Assembly: GCA_009760855.2 (NCBI GenBank)
Contig: WPIO01000097.1
Location: forward strand, 1,334,001 to 1,394,000
Reading direction: 5' to 3'
Length of the DNA stretch: 60,000 bases
From: Cristatella mucedo
Lineage: Eukaryota; Bryozoa; Phylactolaemata; Cristatellidae
The stretch's first letter is position 1; each line of letters opens with the position of its first letter. A program made the position numbers and the translations under genes. This document shows positions 1 to 11,374 of this stretch, in pieces. The notes beneath the pieces were generated by a model that worked only from the letters and a program-made list of their open reading frames with translations, was not told where the DNA came from and searched no databases.

Positions 1-1778
1 TGCATTGATCTGCAGAGACAACAAGTCCTTTGGACGATATTTCCACTGTCCTGCTCCTATGTTGCATTGATCTGCTGCTGCCATGCATAACTAACATCAT
101 TAATATGTCATTAGCCTCGGGTCATGTCCCAGCACCTTTCAAAAAAGCTGTAGTCCGGCCACTTCTCAAGAAGGCGACACTCGACCAAGAGAACTTGAGC
201 AACTACCATCCAGTCTCCCTTCTACCATTCCTATCAAAAACACTGGAACGGGTCGTGGCAGACCAGCTGAACTCATATATTGAAACTTCAAACCTTGCTA
301 GTAAGTTCCACTCTGCCTTTAGAGCTACTCACTCAACAGAATCAGCATTGCCTAGGGTGTACACCGAACTACTTAGGAATGCAGACATAGGTAGAGTATT
401 TCTGCTTGTTTTGCTCGATCATTCGGCAGCTTTTGATACCATCGATCACAAAGTTCTTCTAGAGCGCCTCTCGTCTCGCCTGGGCATCACTGGCACTGCT
501 CAGCAATGGTTCAGATCATATCTCAGTGGGAGACTCATGAATAATGATGTGAACGGACAAAGATCATCCGAAGTACCTCTGAAATATGAGGTACCTCAGG
601 GCTGCTCCATGCTAAGTCCGGTTCTTTTCACGGTTTATACTCTCCCTCTTGCTGATGTGATTGCCAAGCACAATCTAGGCTTTCACTTCTATGCGGATGA
701 CACTCAGTTGTACCTTTGCTTTGATCCCTCCCAGCCTTCGAGCACCTCAAATTCTCTCGACTCACTTGCTGCATGTATTGATGACATCTGCACATGGATG
801 GCAGCAAATTTTCTAAAACTAAACGATGATAAAACAAACTTACTAGTTATGGGCTAACCAAGTGTGATTCAGAAATTGGAAAGGCTGACACTCGAAATTG
901 GCTCTGCCAGCATATCTCTTGTTGAATCAGCTCGAAATCTAGGTGTCCTGTTCCAAAGTGACCTCTCGTTAGACAACCACATCGGCTCCACAATCAAGTC
1001 TGCCTACTTTCAGCTACATGACATTGCAAAAATTCGGGCTTGTTTAGATAAGGATACAACGTCTAAGTTGGTCCATGCATTTGTGACATCCCGTCTTGAC
1101 TTCTGTAACTCACTGCTTGCTGGCCGACCGGCATGTGAAATCGGGCGATTGCAGCTGGTGCAAAACTCCGCAGCTAGGCTTGTCTGTCGTGAGTGTCGCA
1201 GTTGCCACATTACTCCACTTCTCACCGACCTGCACTGGCTACCAGTCAAGCAAGGGATTGACTTCAAGGTTTTGTCGCTCACTTTTAGGTCACTTCATTC
1301 TTTGGCTCCAGCCTATCTATCAGATCTACTCCTCACCAGGCCAAGAATTGTACCACCTGCTTTTCGGAATCTAACAGTTTACCTATACCTTGTACAAACC
1401 TCAAATCCATTGTGGAGACTGTGCCTTTAGTCCGTATGCTCTCTAAGCCTTAAGCTCACTCCCGACTTGTGTCACGACATCCTCTGACTTGACCACATTT
1501 AAAAAGAACTTAAAAACACCTATTTAGGACAGCATGTACTTGGCTCCTGTGATTCGTTCTGTATGTGCTTATGAGTGCTGACACTGTGCATGCTGCCACT
1601 AACCACACTTGCATGCTGACCCTGTGAATGTCACCCCTAACCATGTTATTCATTTTGTTTATCAAGCATGATATTACTCACTATTCAATCGCGTCTCCCT
1701 TTGCAGCAAATGTAAAGCGTCTAGAAAAAGATTGAGTTCTCTGAGGGCACTTTATCAAGTGCATTATTATTATTATTA
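1..1778 (+). mobile_element. LINE-A (L2/CR1-like) copy with reverse transcriptase, (ATT)n tail
   Basis: The best preserved reverse transcriptase in the window. One frame runs from about position 30 to 1360 with a single in-frame TAA at 855-857. It shows the expected RT blocks: a VVRPLLKK block, AFDTIDH, PQGCSMLSPVLF and the catalytic YADD near 690-705, followed by the thumb and C-terminal part with LHWLPVKQ and [24 protein letters not shown] frameshift near 1360 breaks the last part. An untranslated tail follows with a hairpin (AAAGCGTC ... GGGCACTTT, about 1715-1755) and an (ATT)n end at 1763-1778. The endonuclease half lies beyond the left edge or was never copied. It is dead by at least two lesions. 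Assignment to the L2/CR1 group is by eye from RT motifs. Confidence 0.85.
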
Positions 1779-2296
1779 ACAGAGCAGTCCAAACTTGGAG
1801 AAGCATTGGACATAAAACCAAGCAGCAAACTAAAGGTATCCACTTTTAATAAAAAAAAACAACATTGTAGAGCAGTAATACTTAATGAGTCGACAATGCA
1901 TACAAAGATGGCCCCATGAGTAGTTGGTCTACCAAAATCCCAACCGGAAAAAGAAGAACTGCCAAGCATGCAATGAACATTTGTAACAACTGAGGGCCAC
2001 CTACAATCAGTCAGCATGGTTTGCAAGGTACTATGAATTTTAGCAATGTTATGTAACTGTGAACAAAAGAAAGGCACCTGCTAAAGAAGGATACAGAGTT
2101 TAAGTAAGCAACTCAACAGGCAAGAGGTGGAATTTATCTTGGGGCCTGATTAACTGGTTGATGTTGCACACAGTAATGCTCTAAATATAACGAGGCGACA
2201 AGGCGATAAAGATTTCCAGTAAGCCAAGTGAGAAAAGAAAGGTGAGAGTCAATGGCAGGAATAGATTCGAAGCACTCAGTAATCATATCTGTTTGT
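1779..2296. other. Intergenic or intronic, nothing recognised
   Basis: About 500 bp with only short chance frames in either strand. I see no protein similarity, RNA gene or obvious repeat unit. Confidence 0.5.
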
Positions 2297-2449
2297 GTAG
2301 CAGATTAACCAGCCTCTTTTGTATAGCAACAAAAGAGCCTTAAATGCTATCCCCACCACTTGCAGAGGCAATAAAGAATCGCCCACTGCAGGATGAAAAG
2401 CAACCGCCTTACCTGGTGAGCCATCACGGCTCACCAGGTAAGGCGGTTG
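2297..2449 (-). mobile_element. SINE-A fragment ending in a perfect fold-back
   Basis: Reads on the minus strand as the SINE-A body found at 10157-10320, 19919-20082, 23775-23922 and 59657-59806. The B-box segment (GGTTCGAATCC in the others) is deleted here. At its tRNA-like 5' end it carries a perfect inverted repeat: arms 2401-2422 and 2428-2449, 22 bp each, with a 5-base spacer. Confidence 0.7.
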
Positions 2450-2571
2450 TGTTGCACCTTAAGAGAATCTCTATCCAGGAGCTTAACAACTCATTGCAAG
2501 AGAAGCAATACCCAAGGTTAGCAACAAGCATGGGATCAAGCAAACAAGCGCAAATAATGAGATCGGATAGG

Positions 2572-2950
2572 TAATAATAATAATAATCCATCTGATATAG
2601 CACCCTCAGAGAACTCAATCTCATTCTAGGCACTTCACATTTGCTGCAAAGGAAGCACAATCGAATGGTTAGGCTAGTACAGGCGAGTGACATGACCTGT
2701 AAGGCAGACTGGGGATCTTGACATCAATTGCATTCTTAATAGGGAACCGGGGAAGCTAAAACAGAAGTGGCATGATATGGCAGCAATGGCGTTGACGACA
2801 CATGAGACAAGCAGCTGAGTTTTGCCTGTTCCAGACGATTCACAGCAAGGAGTTCTGAATACAGGGAATTGCTATAAACTAGATGCAATGTCACAAACGC
2901 ATGAACTAGTTTGGTTATCACACTCTGATCTGAGCAGGCTGTGAATTGAT
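2572..2950 (-). mobile_element. LINE-A fragment, degenerate
   Basis: Minus-strand LINE-A 3' end with its (ATT)n tail at 2572-2590, the tail hairpin, and a decayed RT C-terminal segment recognisable by KLVHAFVT near 2890-2920. Confidence 0.6.
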
Positions 2951-3252
2951 AGAACAGGGAAGCAACAGTAGAAACAATACCTGTAAGGCCATCGACCAAA
3001 TATCGGTTTCCTTACAAAAAACTAGTTTCTTTACACTAAATCAGGAGCTAATTAGTGAACTTACGTATATCAGAGTGTATAGACATATACAGGGTATCTA
3101 TAATTGGCTGTATCCGCATGCCAACACGATTAGTGAGGCTAGCTTCTCACGCTTTAGTTTTGCACCACAAAATTAGTTTTTTTTAATCAGCAAACAATTT
3201 TACTAGGCATTATACACTGAAGGCAATAGTGGATTGCTAGCCATGAGTATAT

Positions 3253-3341
3253 ATAATAATAATAATAATAATAAAGCATGTTAGCACCCTAGGAGAACTA
3301 TGTCTATTTCTAAGCACTTCAAATTGGCTGCGAGGAAGAGT
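3253..3341 (-). mobile_element. LINE-A 3' tail
   Basis: (TAA)n followed by the minus-strand tail hairpin sequence (AGCACCCTAGGAGAACT ... AAGCACTTC). Only the last 90 or so bases were copied. Confidence 0.65.
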
Positions 3342-3474
3342 GCATAATGATTAGTAATTGTTAATGATTAGTAACAAGTACAATTGTGCATGCATAAGCT
3401 CATACATTAAAGGCGATTCGCGTGGAACAAAGCATAAGCTTAGGTAAATAGGATCAGCAAATAAATAAATTTAA

Positions 3475-3555
3475 AAATAATGATACACTTGATAAAGCAC
3501 CCTCAGAGAACTCAATCTCTTTCTAGGCACTTTACATTTGCTGCAAAGAAAAAAT
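3475..3555 (-). mobile_element. LINE-A 3' tail
   Basis: A tail-only copy on the minus strand, directly abutting the SINE-B copy at 3556-3672. Confidence 0.65.
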
Positions 3556-3672
3556 AATATATAATTAATTTGTATAGCACCCTAAGAGAACTGAATCTCT
3601 ATCCAGGTGCTTCACATATGCCCCAGGGCTCGAGCCAACGACAACAGTCGAAAGATTACCAACTTGACCTAA
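3556..3672 (-). mobile_element. SINE-B copy
   Basis: On the minus strand it reads as a tRNA-like part with a GGCTCGAGCCCTG B-box, then GCATATGTGAAGCACC, and a 3' hairpin in which AGCACC pairs with GGTGCT. The tail matches the LINE-A tail in form. Confidence 0.65.
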
Positions 3673-3952
3673 ATCTTTAAAAGCAAGCAACTTAAGGTAT
3701 CCACATGGGAAGTGAAATTCTGGGGAGTGCTAGATCTGGTACCTGTCAAATGGCACCGGCCTCGAGGCACAGCTAGTTCAGAGGCAAGATTCATTTGCTT
3801 CGACCATGTTAGTAGTCAGACAGCCTATGTGCTTATGTGTGTGGCTGTTGTGCTCATTATTATCACTGATCAGTCTATGTACACCTTTTTAGCTTATGTG
3901 AAATGCCTAGAACGAGATCTAGTTCTCTGATAGCACTGTATACAATTGCTAA

Positions 3953-4605
3953 TATAATAATAATAATAATGCATTTGATATAGCCCCCTCAGAGAACTCA
4001 AATCTCTTTCTAGGCACTTTACATTTGCTACAAAGCAAGCATGATCGAATGGTTAGTAACAGCATGCTCAATGTCAACCAGCATAACATGGTAGGGTTTA
4101 CATGCACACGGTCACCATGCAGATATGGTTAGTGGCAACATGCACACTGTCAGCACGCATATGCACACAGAGGATGAATCACATGGACCCGCTAAATGCT
4201 GTCCTAAATAGATGTATTTTTAAGTTCTTTTAAATGTGGTCAAGTCAGGGGATGTTCTGACGCAAGTCGGGAGTGAGTTCCACACTTTGGAAGTATACGA
4301 ACTAAATGCACGGTCCCCAAAGGATTTGAGGTTGGTACGAGGTTTTGGTAAACAGCTAGATTTCGAAAAGCGGGTGGTACGATGCTGAGCCTGGTGGGGA
4401 AGTAGATCTGATAGGTAGGCTGGAGCCAAAGAATTGAGGAACCTAAAAGTGAGTGACAGAACCTTGAAGTCGATGAGCTGCTTGACTGGGAGCCAGTGCA
4501 AATTGGTGAGAAGTGGAGTAATGTGGCAACTGCGCCGATCACGACAGACAAGCCTAATTGTCTAATTTTTTGGATAATCCAAGCACGGGCAGGGTTAACC
4601 ACTCA
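3953..4605 (-). mobile_element. LINE-A fragment (RT C-terminus and 3' UTR)
   Basis: Minus-strand copy. The tail (TAA)n is at 3955-3971, then the hairpin and 3' UTR, and at 4220-4600 the RT C-terminal region with HWLPVKQ and LAPAYLSDLLP. Frameshifts separate the two readable frames. Truncated at the 5' end near 4605. Confidence 0.8.
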
Positions 4606-5329
4606 GCAGACAAGATCCATTGGGTTAAAGCCGTTCAATGGCAGCCACTGGCTTCACGAATCAGGAAGTCCCAGCTGTGCGAGGCAGACCTATCCATTAT
4701 GGTCGCCCATGGCAATTTCAAGCACCTACCATACTATGCTGCCAGTTCTTCTTTCCAGCCTAACACCGTGGGTCGCATTGTAATCCATTGGTTATTTCAA
4801 AGACAAGCAGTCTACGTCAATTACAGTCCAAGCCACTTCAAAGAGCAGCAGAGGCCCGGGGCTCAGGCTAGTCACTGTGGCTCCCTCGCATGTCCTGATG
4901 CTGCATCCACCCTAGCATTTAGTGACTAAAATGCACTTGCTCATGCTGGCTCCTGCGCCTGAGACCACAAAAACCACAGGTATGTAGCCCAGCCGAGTTT
5001 CTTTGGCAGCCGGAAGTATGCCTCTGCTTATGTATGCCTGTGTATGTCTCATGGATTGAAACTAGCCACATTGATGGTTTGAGGAATGGGATTATATACT
5101 TGTAAATGTGCAGGGAAAGCTGAGCCGAACAGATGCATCTTTAGCTGAGACTTAAATGAAGCTAAAGACGCCTCTGCTCCACTTAGCTTTCCTTGCATCC
5201 CAGTGAATTTATCTTTTTGTCCATATGTGTTTTACATGCCTAGCTGTGCATGATGCAATAGATGTTACTAAACAGGATTCTATTAACCTGCAGCATTGAC
5301 TGTCGCGAGTGCTTTTGCATGCTCATCAA
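4606..5329. other. Unassigned stretch
   Basis: The overlapping plus-strand frames at 4558-4929 show no family signature and no convincing splice signals. Nothing else is recognised. Confidence 0.4.
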
Positions 5330-5490
5330 ATCATGAAACTGTGTATGTCGACATCCCTTAGTTATTGCTTCTCTTGCAGGGAGTTGTAAAGCACCCTGTG
5401 TAGAGATTTGGTTCCCTTGGGGTACTAAAAAAACGAGCTCCCTTAGAGTACTACAAAAACGAACTATTATTATTATTATTATTATTAAGA
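5330..5490 (+). mobile_element. Tail of a third LINE type (C)
   Basis: Sequence TTGCAGGGAGTTGTAAAGCACC, a hairpin-like segment and (ATT)n at 5465-5487. The closest relative in the window is 40070-40258, which shares GAGCTGTAAAGCACC and AAACGA(A/C)CTATTATT. Confidence 0.55.
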
Positions 5491-6030
5491 TTGTTTCAGC
5501 CTTGAACGGACAAGACAGGATAGCTGGACTGGTGGCACGGGCTATACGAGTGCCCATAACAATTCATTCCGGTTCCGTATTTAAATACAAGCTCGATAAA
5601 TAAAAGAACTGTACGTGCAACGAGTCAAAGCTACAGCAAATATACAGTCAAACTCAACATGTATGCCACTCGGCACTGAGATCACCTATGGCAATCATAA
5701 TGCAATAAAGATCTATTTTATAATAGGCATTTAAACTGACAACTTTTCTAATGTGAACCAACATGTTACATGGAAGATATCTGCTTGATTGGCATGCAGC
5801 ACGATGAATTTTTTTGTTTGTCACCCCTACCATCTCATTAGGTATCTCGGCAGTTGGGCTACAAAAACTACCCCTGCCACAAACGAAGAATAGAATATGG
5901 AGTTGCATACTTACACGTGTTCACAAAACTCAAGGGCTGCATTTCGGTGATAAATTGCAGTCAATTCACATCACTTGAGACGAACAGTAAGAGAGAAAGT
6001 AATACCTAGTGCTACTATGGTTAAACTTAC

Positions 6031-6266
6031 GCATTTTGCTCGAGAAGAACCACGTTGGTGAGACCTCTCTCAACAAGATGATAAGCAGTAGACACTCCAA
6101 CAAGGCCCCCACCGCAGACTACGACTTCCGCATTGCTGATCGGCAGTACAGACTTGTTGTTTTCCTGGGCATCGATACTCAGAGCCCGATGCAGGCAGCA
6201 TGGAGGCGATCTCGAGATTCCCCGACAACGCCGAATTGCATACCCAAAACCTCGCAGATTCATCAT
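6031..6266 (-). CDS. FAD-dependent oxidoreductase family protein, mitochondrial, first coding exon (PDPR / sarcosine dehydrogenase-like)
   Basis: The first 78 codons of a larger gene. Residues 1-40 are basic and poor in acids (several Arg, start MMNLRGFGYAIRR), as in a mitochondrial presequence. Residues 46-78 form the N-terminal FAD-binding beta-alpha-beta unit: AEVVVCGGGLVGVSTAYHL with G52-x-G54-x-x-G57, then VVLLEQ with E76 placed to bind the ribose. This is the start of the DAO fold in pyruvate dehydrogenase phosphatase regulatory subunit and in sarcosine and dimethylglycine dehydrogenases. The VVLLEQ ending favours PDPR, but one exon cannot decide. The exon stops at a clean donor (GC|gtaagt at 6031/6030) in phase 2. 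I found no continuation between 1 and 6030 on the minus strand, so the remaining exons should lie left of the window. The start is the first of two tandem ATGs. Confidence 0.75.
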
Positions 6267-6750
6267 TGAAAACGGGATGCAGCTAGAAAACGGTCACATC
6301 CTCGTCACATAAAGATGAAATCTGCACGGAAAGAGGCATTGCCGAGTACATATTTTCAATCGTTACCCTTAGTAGCATGGCAGGCAAGGCCATCGAGATC
6401 CTAGTGTTCTGAAAATAAGAAGGGTGGTGATAGCATGGTATAGCCCAGCACAATAGATTGAGTACCACACACAGCGACTGGTGGCTTCTGCTCCTCGAAA
6501 TTGGGCTAAGTTTCCAGGCAATCCCAGATGAATGGCAAAAATTCGGCAGAACCTAATCATGGGGGCAGCTGTCTCGACACTTGATAGCACAGGCCATTGA
6601 GGCCGACAGGCAGCTAGTTCAACAGGCTAGTAAAGGACAGAGCGGCGGTTTCCAATGGTCGCCAGCTACCGTGCCTAAGTAAAACGGAGTGTAGACGCAA
6701 GGAACAAAGGCAGGTCAGAATGCTGATAAAAAGCAGCAAGGGCCGAGGCA
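6267..6750. other. 5' flank of the FAD-protein gene
   Basis: Probably contains the 5' UTR and possibly the promoter of the minus-strand gene ending at 6266. I see no TATA box or other site I would defend. Confidence 0.35.
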
Positions 6751-8228
6751 ATGGCAGAGAAGCTACGCGACTCATCAAACATGAACAAACCGTTTAATTT
6801 CCCTAAACTGAATGGTGATACAACGAAACTGCTCCTTATAAGATGCCCCAGGTGTGTGGCTAGACTAGAAGACTTTGTCCTCCTAATTGGGTGTGCTGTT
6901 CTGCTACGGGCACCGTGTGCTCGAAATGTAGGTGTAGTCTTTTACAACTGCATAAATTTGGAAAGTTTCAATGAGAAGACTGTCCCCACAGCTAGCCTTC
7001 AACTTCGATCTCTATATAAGATTAGGAACTGTCTTCCACGGTGGCTTGCAAAGCATTTACATAACTCCCTGGTTCGGTCTAGGCTAGATCATTGCAATTC
7101 CATTTTGGCGGAGCTACCTAAAAAGAAACATTGCACTTCCATTTTGGCTGAGCTTCCTAAAAAGAAACCGCTAGGCAACTGCAGCTGGTGATGAGGATGG
7201 CTGCAAGGCTAGTTGACAAATCCCAGAGGTTTCACCGTGTGTCTTCTTTACTGAAAGAGTTTATATGCATACAGGGCAAAGCTCTTACGCTGACCCACAA
7301 GGCCCGCCACGGCTTGGCTCTTGCCTACCTAGCTGAACTGCTGCACCAATTTCAGCCTCTTCGCACCCTCAGGTCCTGTGTGGACAATAAATTAGCTGTT
7401 CCACTCCACTGCCTAAAGACCGTTGGCGACAGAAGCTTTAGCTCTGCAGGTCCTAGAATGTGGAACTCGCTTCCACAATTCTTATGCAACGACAACTACT
7501 CTCCTGCTGCCGACTATAGCTCATCATTTTCAGCGGTCCTGAGCTGCTACTTTTCTTACGCAACGACATCTACTCTCCAACTGCCGACTATGGCACATCT
7601 TTTTCAGCGGTCCTGAACTGCTACTTCTATGCTACTCACTACCTCAACTGCTCTCCTAACTCTGCTATGCTTCCCACTTTCTCTTTGATGCGTGAGACGA
7701 AGTCTGTTGGGTACCGAATGCGTACCGAAAGCCGCTTAGGCTGTGAGTGCGCTATACAAAACTCTCCTGCGTAACACCCACATGGTCGTTATGACTTTGT
7801 GGAGTTACTGACGGAGATACATTACATTACATTACTTCCATGCTACTCTCTACCTCAACTGCTCTCCTGACTTCCCACTTTCTCTTTGTTGCGTGAGATG
7901 AAGTCTGTTGGCTACCGAATGCGTACCGAAAGCCGCTTAGGCTGTGAGTGCGCTATGCAAAACTCTCCTGCGTAACACCCACATGGTCGTTATGACTTTG
8001 TGGAGTTACTGACGGAGATACATTACATTACATTACTTCCATGCTACTCTCTACCTCAACTGCTCTCCTGACTTCCCACTTTCTCTTTGTTGCGTGAGAT
8101 GAAGTCTGTTGGCTACCGAATGCGTACCGAAAGCCGCTTAGGCTGTGAGTGCGCTATGCAAAACTCTCCTACATAACACCCACATAGTCTTTGTGGCTTT
8201 GTGGAGTTACTGACGGATGTACATTACA
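6751..8228 (+). mobile_element. LINE-B copy with triplicated 3' end and (ATTAC)n tail
   Basis: RT C-terminal half in two frames (6751-7191 and 7188-7616): LNGDTTKLLLI, SRLDHCNSILAELP, AARLVDKSQR, then CVDNKLAVP, VGDRSFSSAGPRMWNSLPQF. A short internal duplication (about 60 bp near 7100-7170) repeats CNSILAELPKKK. From 7630 the 3' end is present three times in tandem (units starting 7630, 7841 and 8042), each ending ACGGAGATACATTACATT or close to it. The family is related to LINE-A by protein but has a different 3' UTR and tail. Confidence 0.8.
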
Positions 8229-9561
8229 TTGGACGAAAGTAGTCTCGGTAAGAGCTCCGCCGTTGGCGCAATTTGCGCAAATACAGAACCAGCAATGCCT
8301 TACCCCAAGAGAACGCCTCTATAGCTCCAGCATCTCTTGACAAAAAATCCGCAACAGTGAACTGTACAAGAGTTTGCACAGATCGACTTATGTGCAGTGT
8401 GACCCTACAGGGGGAGGACGACGAAAAACGGAGCCGCTGTTTTGTCGCGGATGCGTTTCCGCCCCGTTTCATGTTTCCTGTGTTGATGGACGCGTCGGCT
8501 GCAGCTCTACATGGCGTCGATGTTCGCGGACAACTTGCAGAAACCGGGCATCCGATGTCTTCCTTACCATTCATTAGCCCACCAAAAGGGTACTAATAAA
8601 TCTAAAGTGGACGAGATAAAATAGTTCATAGTTTTGCAAACGCGGTGTAGTCACTTTTGCACAAATTTCCTTTGACCGAAAACGCAGCGCTCATAACGAT
8701 TCTAGTCCTGGCCGATGCTTGATAACTACAGTGAAGCCCTGAGCCTTGGAGCTAGCGGCTAGCGACATTTAGGTGCGTCACCAAATCACGCAGGTATGCC
8801 GACGGTAACGGAACACGGCGGCAATGAAGAGCGCTCCTACCTCAATGTGACAAATCCGCGAAATAGCGTAGAGCAGTCTGTTCAACTTGTGCGAAGAGCC
8901 ACTTGTATACAGGACCAGCCATGGCCTACAGAAGCTTTCACGCGACGCCAAAAGCACCAATGAACTGTCGACCGGCGCAAAGTCTTGGGCTCAACGCAAA
9001 TTGCAGTTGGCGGGAAAGTTCTTGAGCAAACACATGGAATCCGGCGCTTGAGTAGCTTAACCTTAAATAAGCAGCGACACGTGTCTTTGACCAAGTCGAG
9101 CGTTCTTCGCACACTGTTACTTCCCTCCAATAACTATCTACGATGTATTAACTCTGAGACTCGTACTAACTGAACTCAGTTTTGATCGCCGTATTCATAT
9201 GTTCACATGCACAACTCAATATTAAGTGGACCGCCTCGTCGCAATTAATGGTAAGATGACGCTGCATCAGTCTGCCCGCTCGACATAATAAAGCTTTCGG
9301 GTGGGCGCGGTCTAAAGAGTCTGATATGCATTGCAGAAATCAGAAAATATGGCCAACGCAGTAGCATTCAACTCTGATGTTTCCACTTTGAAGGGGCCGT
9401 AGTGGATAGCCAGACTGGTTTGGCCTACTTGAGAAGGCAGGTTTGAGGTACGTTCGAGGGCATGGCACTTTTAACCATGAGCAGAGAGTTAAGCCTGGGC
9501 TATATAGGGTAGACTAGACAAGATCGTGCTATTACACTCGCCCAACGTATACTGAACCAAA
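8229..9561. other. CpG-rich stretch, function unknown
   Basis: Relatively rich in CG dinucleotides compared with its flanks. A minus-strand frame of 116 codons (8224-8574) contains a good internal donor (TGGG|gtaagg near 8302) and could be a first exon, but its protein is unlike anything I know. Plus-strand frames overlap it. No call is made. Confidence 0.3.
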
Positions 9562-9777
9562 AGAAAATGCGTGCTGACACTGCATGCTGCCACTAACCAC
9601 ATTTGCATGCTGACCCTGTGCATGTCACCCCTAACCATGTTATTCATTTTGTTTTTTTTTCAAGCATGATTTTACTTACCATTCAATTGCATTTCCCTTT
9701 GCAGCAAATGTAAAGCGCCTAGAAAGAGATTAAGTTCTCTGAGGGCGCTTTATCAAGTACATTATTATTATTATTAT
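9562..9777 (+). mobile_element. LINE-A 3' end
   Basis: Truncated copy: 3' UTR (GTGCTGACACTGCATGCTGCC...), a perfect tail hairpin (AAAGCGCC ... GGCGCTTT) and (ATT)n at 9761-9777. Confidence 0.8.
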
Positions 9778-10156
9778 AAAATCGTCGGTCAGACTCACCG
9801 CGAGAGCCAGCTATAACGGAGGCACCGGAAAGGAGCAAACGTGTAAATCACATGACTTATCTCACTGCTATCTACTCAAGTTTTTGCTAAGCATTTCTTA
9901 AGATTGCAGAAAAAAAAGCCCCAGGACGTTTGATAATCAGTATAGCAAAACGCATCCAGCCAAAATCAGAATTAAACTACCGCAATGAGGAATAAACAGA
10001 TCTGAATTCACATTTCAAATTTCACTATGAGCTGTGCAAGTAGTAACTGAGTTATGGAATTTACAAGGCATAAAGTTACACCGTAAATAAATCTGTTTAA
10101 TTCACAAGCATTCACCTCAACAAGCTTTACACATAAATAAAATAAATAAACACAAG
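9778..10156. other. Unassigned AT-rich stretch
   Basis: No long frame and no repeat recognised except an (AAATAA)n-like run at 10133-10151 that is probably the A-rich end of the adjacent minus-strand SINE-A. Confidence 0.4.
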
Positions 10157-10320
10157 CTGATTTGACAGTCTCTTTAGTATAGAGACTGTAGAGCCTTGAC
10201 CGCTATCACCACCGCTTGCAGCTGCGATACAGGATCACCCACCACAGGATTCGAACCCACGACCTCGGGCCGAGGTTGTGAAAAGCAACCGCCTTACCTT
10301 GTGAGCCATTACGGCTCACC
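10157..10320 (-). mobile_element. SINE-A, tRNA-derived, near full length
   Basis: Minus strand, from GGTGAGCCGTAATGGCTCAC through AGGTAAGGCGGTTGC, a B-box GGGTTCGAATCC, then a body with GCAAGCGGTGGTGATAGCGG and the end AGAGACTGTCAAATCAGC. The B-box is an exact pol III type. It is not a functional tRNA: there is no acceptor stem pairing and it has a long unrelated body. Confidence 0.8.
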
Positions 10321-11133
10321 GTATCTTGATCTACCAAAGTTCAACAGCTGGGAAATAAGTCACGTATGATGCAAAGATGGGTAAATTTGTTATTTGCAGA
10401 TGTGTTGCTCTCAGTTTACGTTCGGGTTAGACCACGTTTGCGTAATCATTTTTGTCTTTTATGTGGAAGTCGTCAGAACTTCCAAACTCATTTCTAACAT
10501 TATTTGTCTTTTGAAAGGTAACCTAAATAAATATTCGATGGTCGGAACACATAAATTAAACATTTTCTTGACATTCCGCCTTAAAAGCACTGCTGATAGC
10601 TGCTTGTTCAGATAGGTAGAGCCAACTGCAACTTTTTCGGCGATTCGTACAGGGTACACAGACCATTTGAAGTGTCGTCTGCTAGGCACGAATAGAAAGC
10701 AGTTACGCAGATTGATTGGTAGAAGGTACTATTTAGCTCCAGTCATGCAACCGTACCATACAATGGGATGGTAAACAAATATTTTTATTGTATGCTGCCA
10801 ATTGGGAAGCGACCATAATCTCAGCAACGAGGCACATTCCAAATTCTAAACAAATTACATATTTAGGCAGGCATTAGATGCAGGATCATTGTCAACTATG
10901 TCTTATATCGCAATCATTTGTAGCAGCGTTTTTCAATGCAATTTTACATTGCTGTTTGCTAGGTTGAATCCAAGCTAATTTGAGGCTGCTGAAGCAGTTA
11001 TCCCATCGACAAGTCCAGCTGATCACACTGAAAACTGACACGTTGTGTATTGTTTATGGTGCAGTATAAATGTTAGGCTTCGGCCTAGAAGGTCCAAGAA
11101 CAGGACACCGACACAGTGACCTAGAAGTACCGA
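10321..11133. other. 3' flank of the short-chain dehydrogenase gene
   Basis: Downstream of the stop codon at 11134. A minus-strand AATAAA lies at 10784-10789, about 345 bases past the stop, and is the likely poly(A) signal. Frames here are short and unrecognised. Confidence 0.4.
10784..10789 (-). terminator. Candidate poly(A) signal of the SDR gene
   Basis: An exact AATAAA on the minus strand (TTTATT on plus) in AT-rich sequence downstream of the SDR stop. Placement is plausible but untested. Confidence 0.35.
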
Positions 11134-11374
11134 TCACGCCAGGCCGGTCAGCCGTGCACTTGTCTCCCAAAGCTGGTGCTGCTTCTCCGCGTCCCTTGTA
11201 TATTCTGCAGGTTCAGCCTGTGCACCATTTTTGAAGTACAATCCACTGACACCTTTTCCAGCATCGCCAACTGCTAGATCAATTATACGCTCAGCTCCAA
11301 CACCAAGTGTTACAGCCGGAATTCTAAATATTTTGGTGCCAATGAAGCCGCCAACTACTTTCGTCATGAGCCAC
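11134..11374 (-). CDS. SDR exon 2 (C-terminal substrate-side part)
   Basis: 241 nt coding the last 80 residues after a clean acceptor (ttgcag at 11380-11375). AERIIDLAV, GKGVSGLYF and the terminal LTGLA match the conserved C-terminal layout of RDH-like SDRs. Stop TGA at 11134-11136. Confidence 0.85.

Noticed and set aside
4496-4929. Overlapping plus frames of 95 and 123 codons
   Set aside because: First part is antisense to a LINE-A fragment, the rest has no signature, splice signals or repeat partner.
7630-8228. CRISPR-like or satellite array because of regular ~200 bp units
   Set aside because: Units are LINE-B 3' ends with their own poly-ATTAC tails in an animal genome; no short repeat-spacer pattern.
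8224-8596. Overlapping frames of 107-116 codons on both strands
   Set aside because: Both strands are open in CpG-rich DNA, so openness is not evidence of coding; the internal donor on the minus strand is noted but no partner exon is found.
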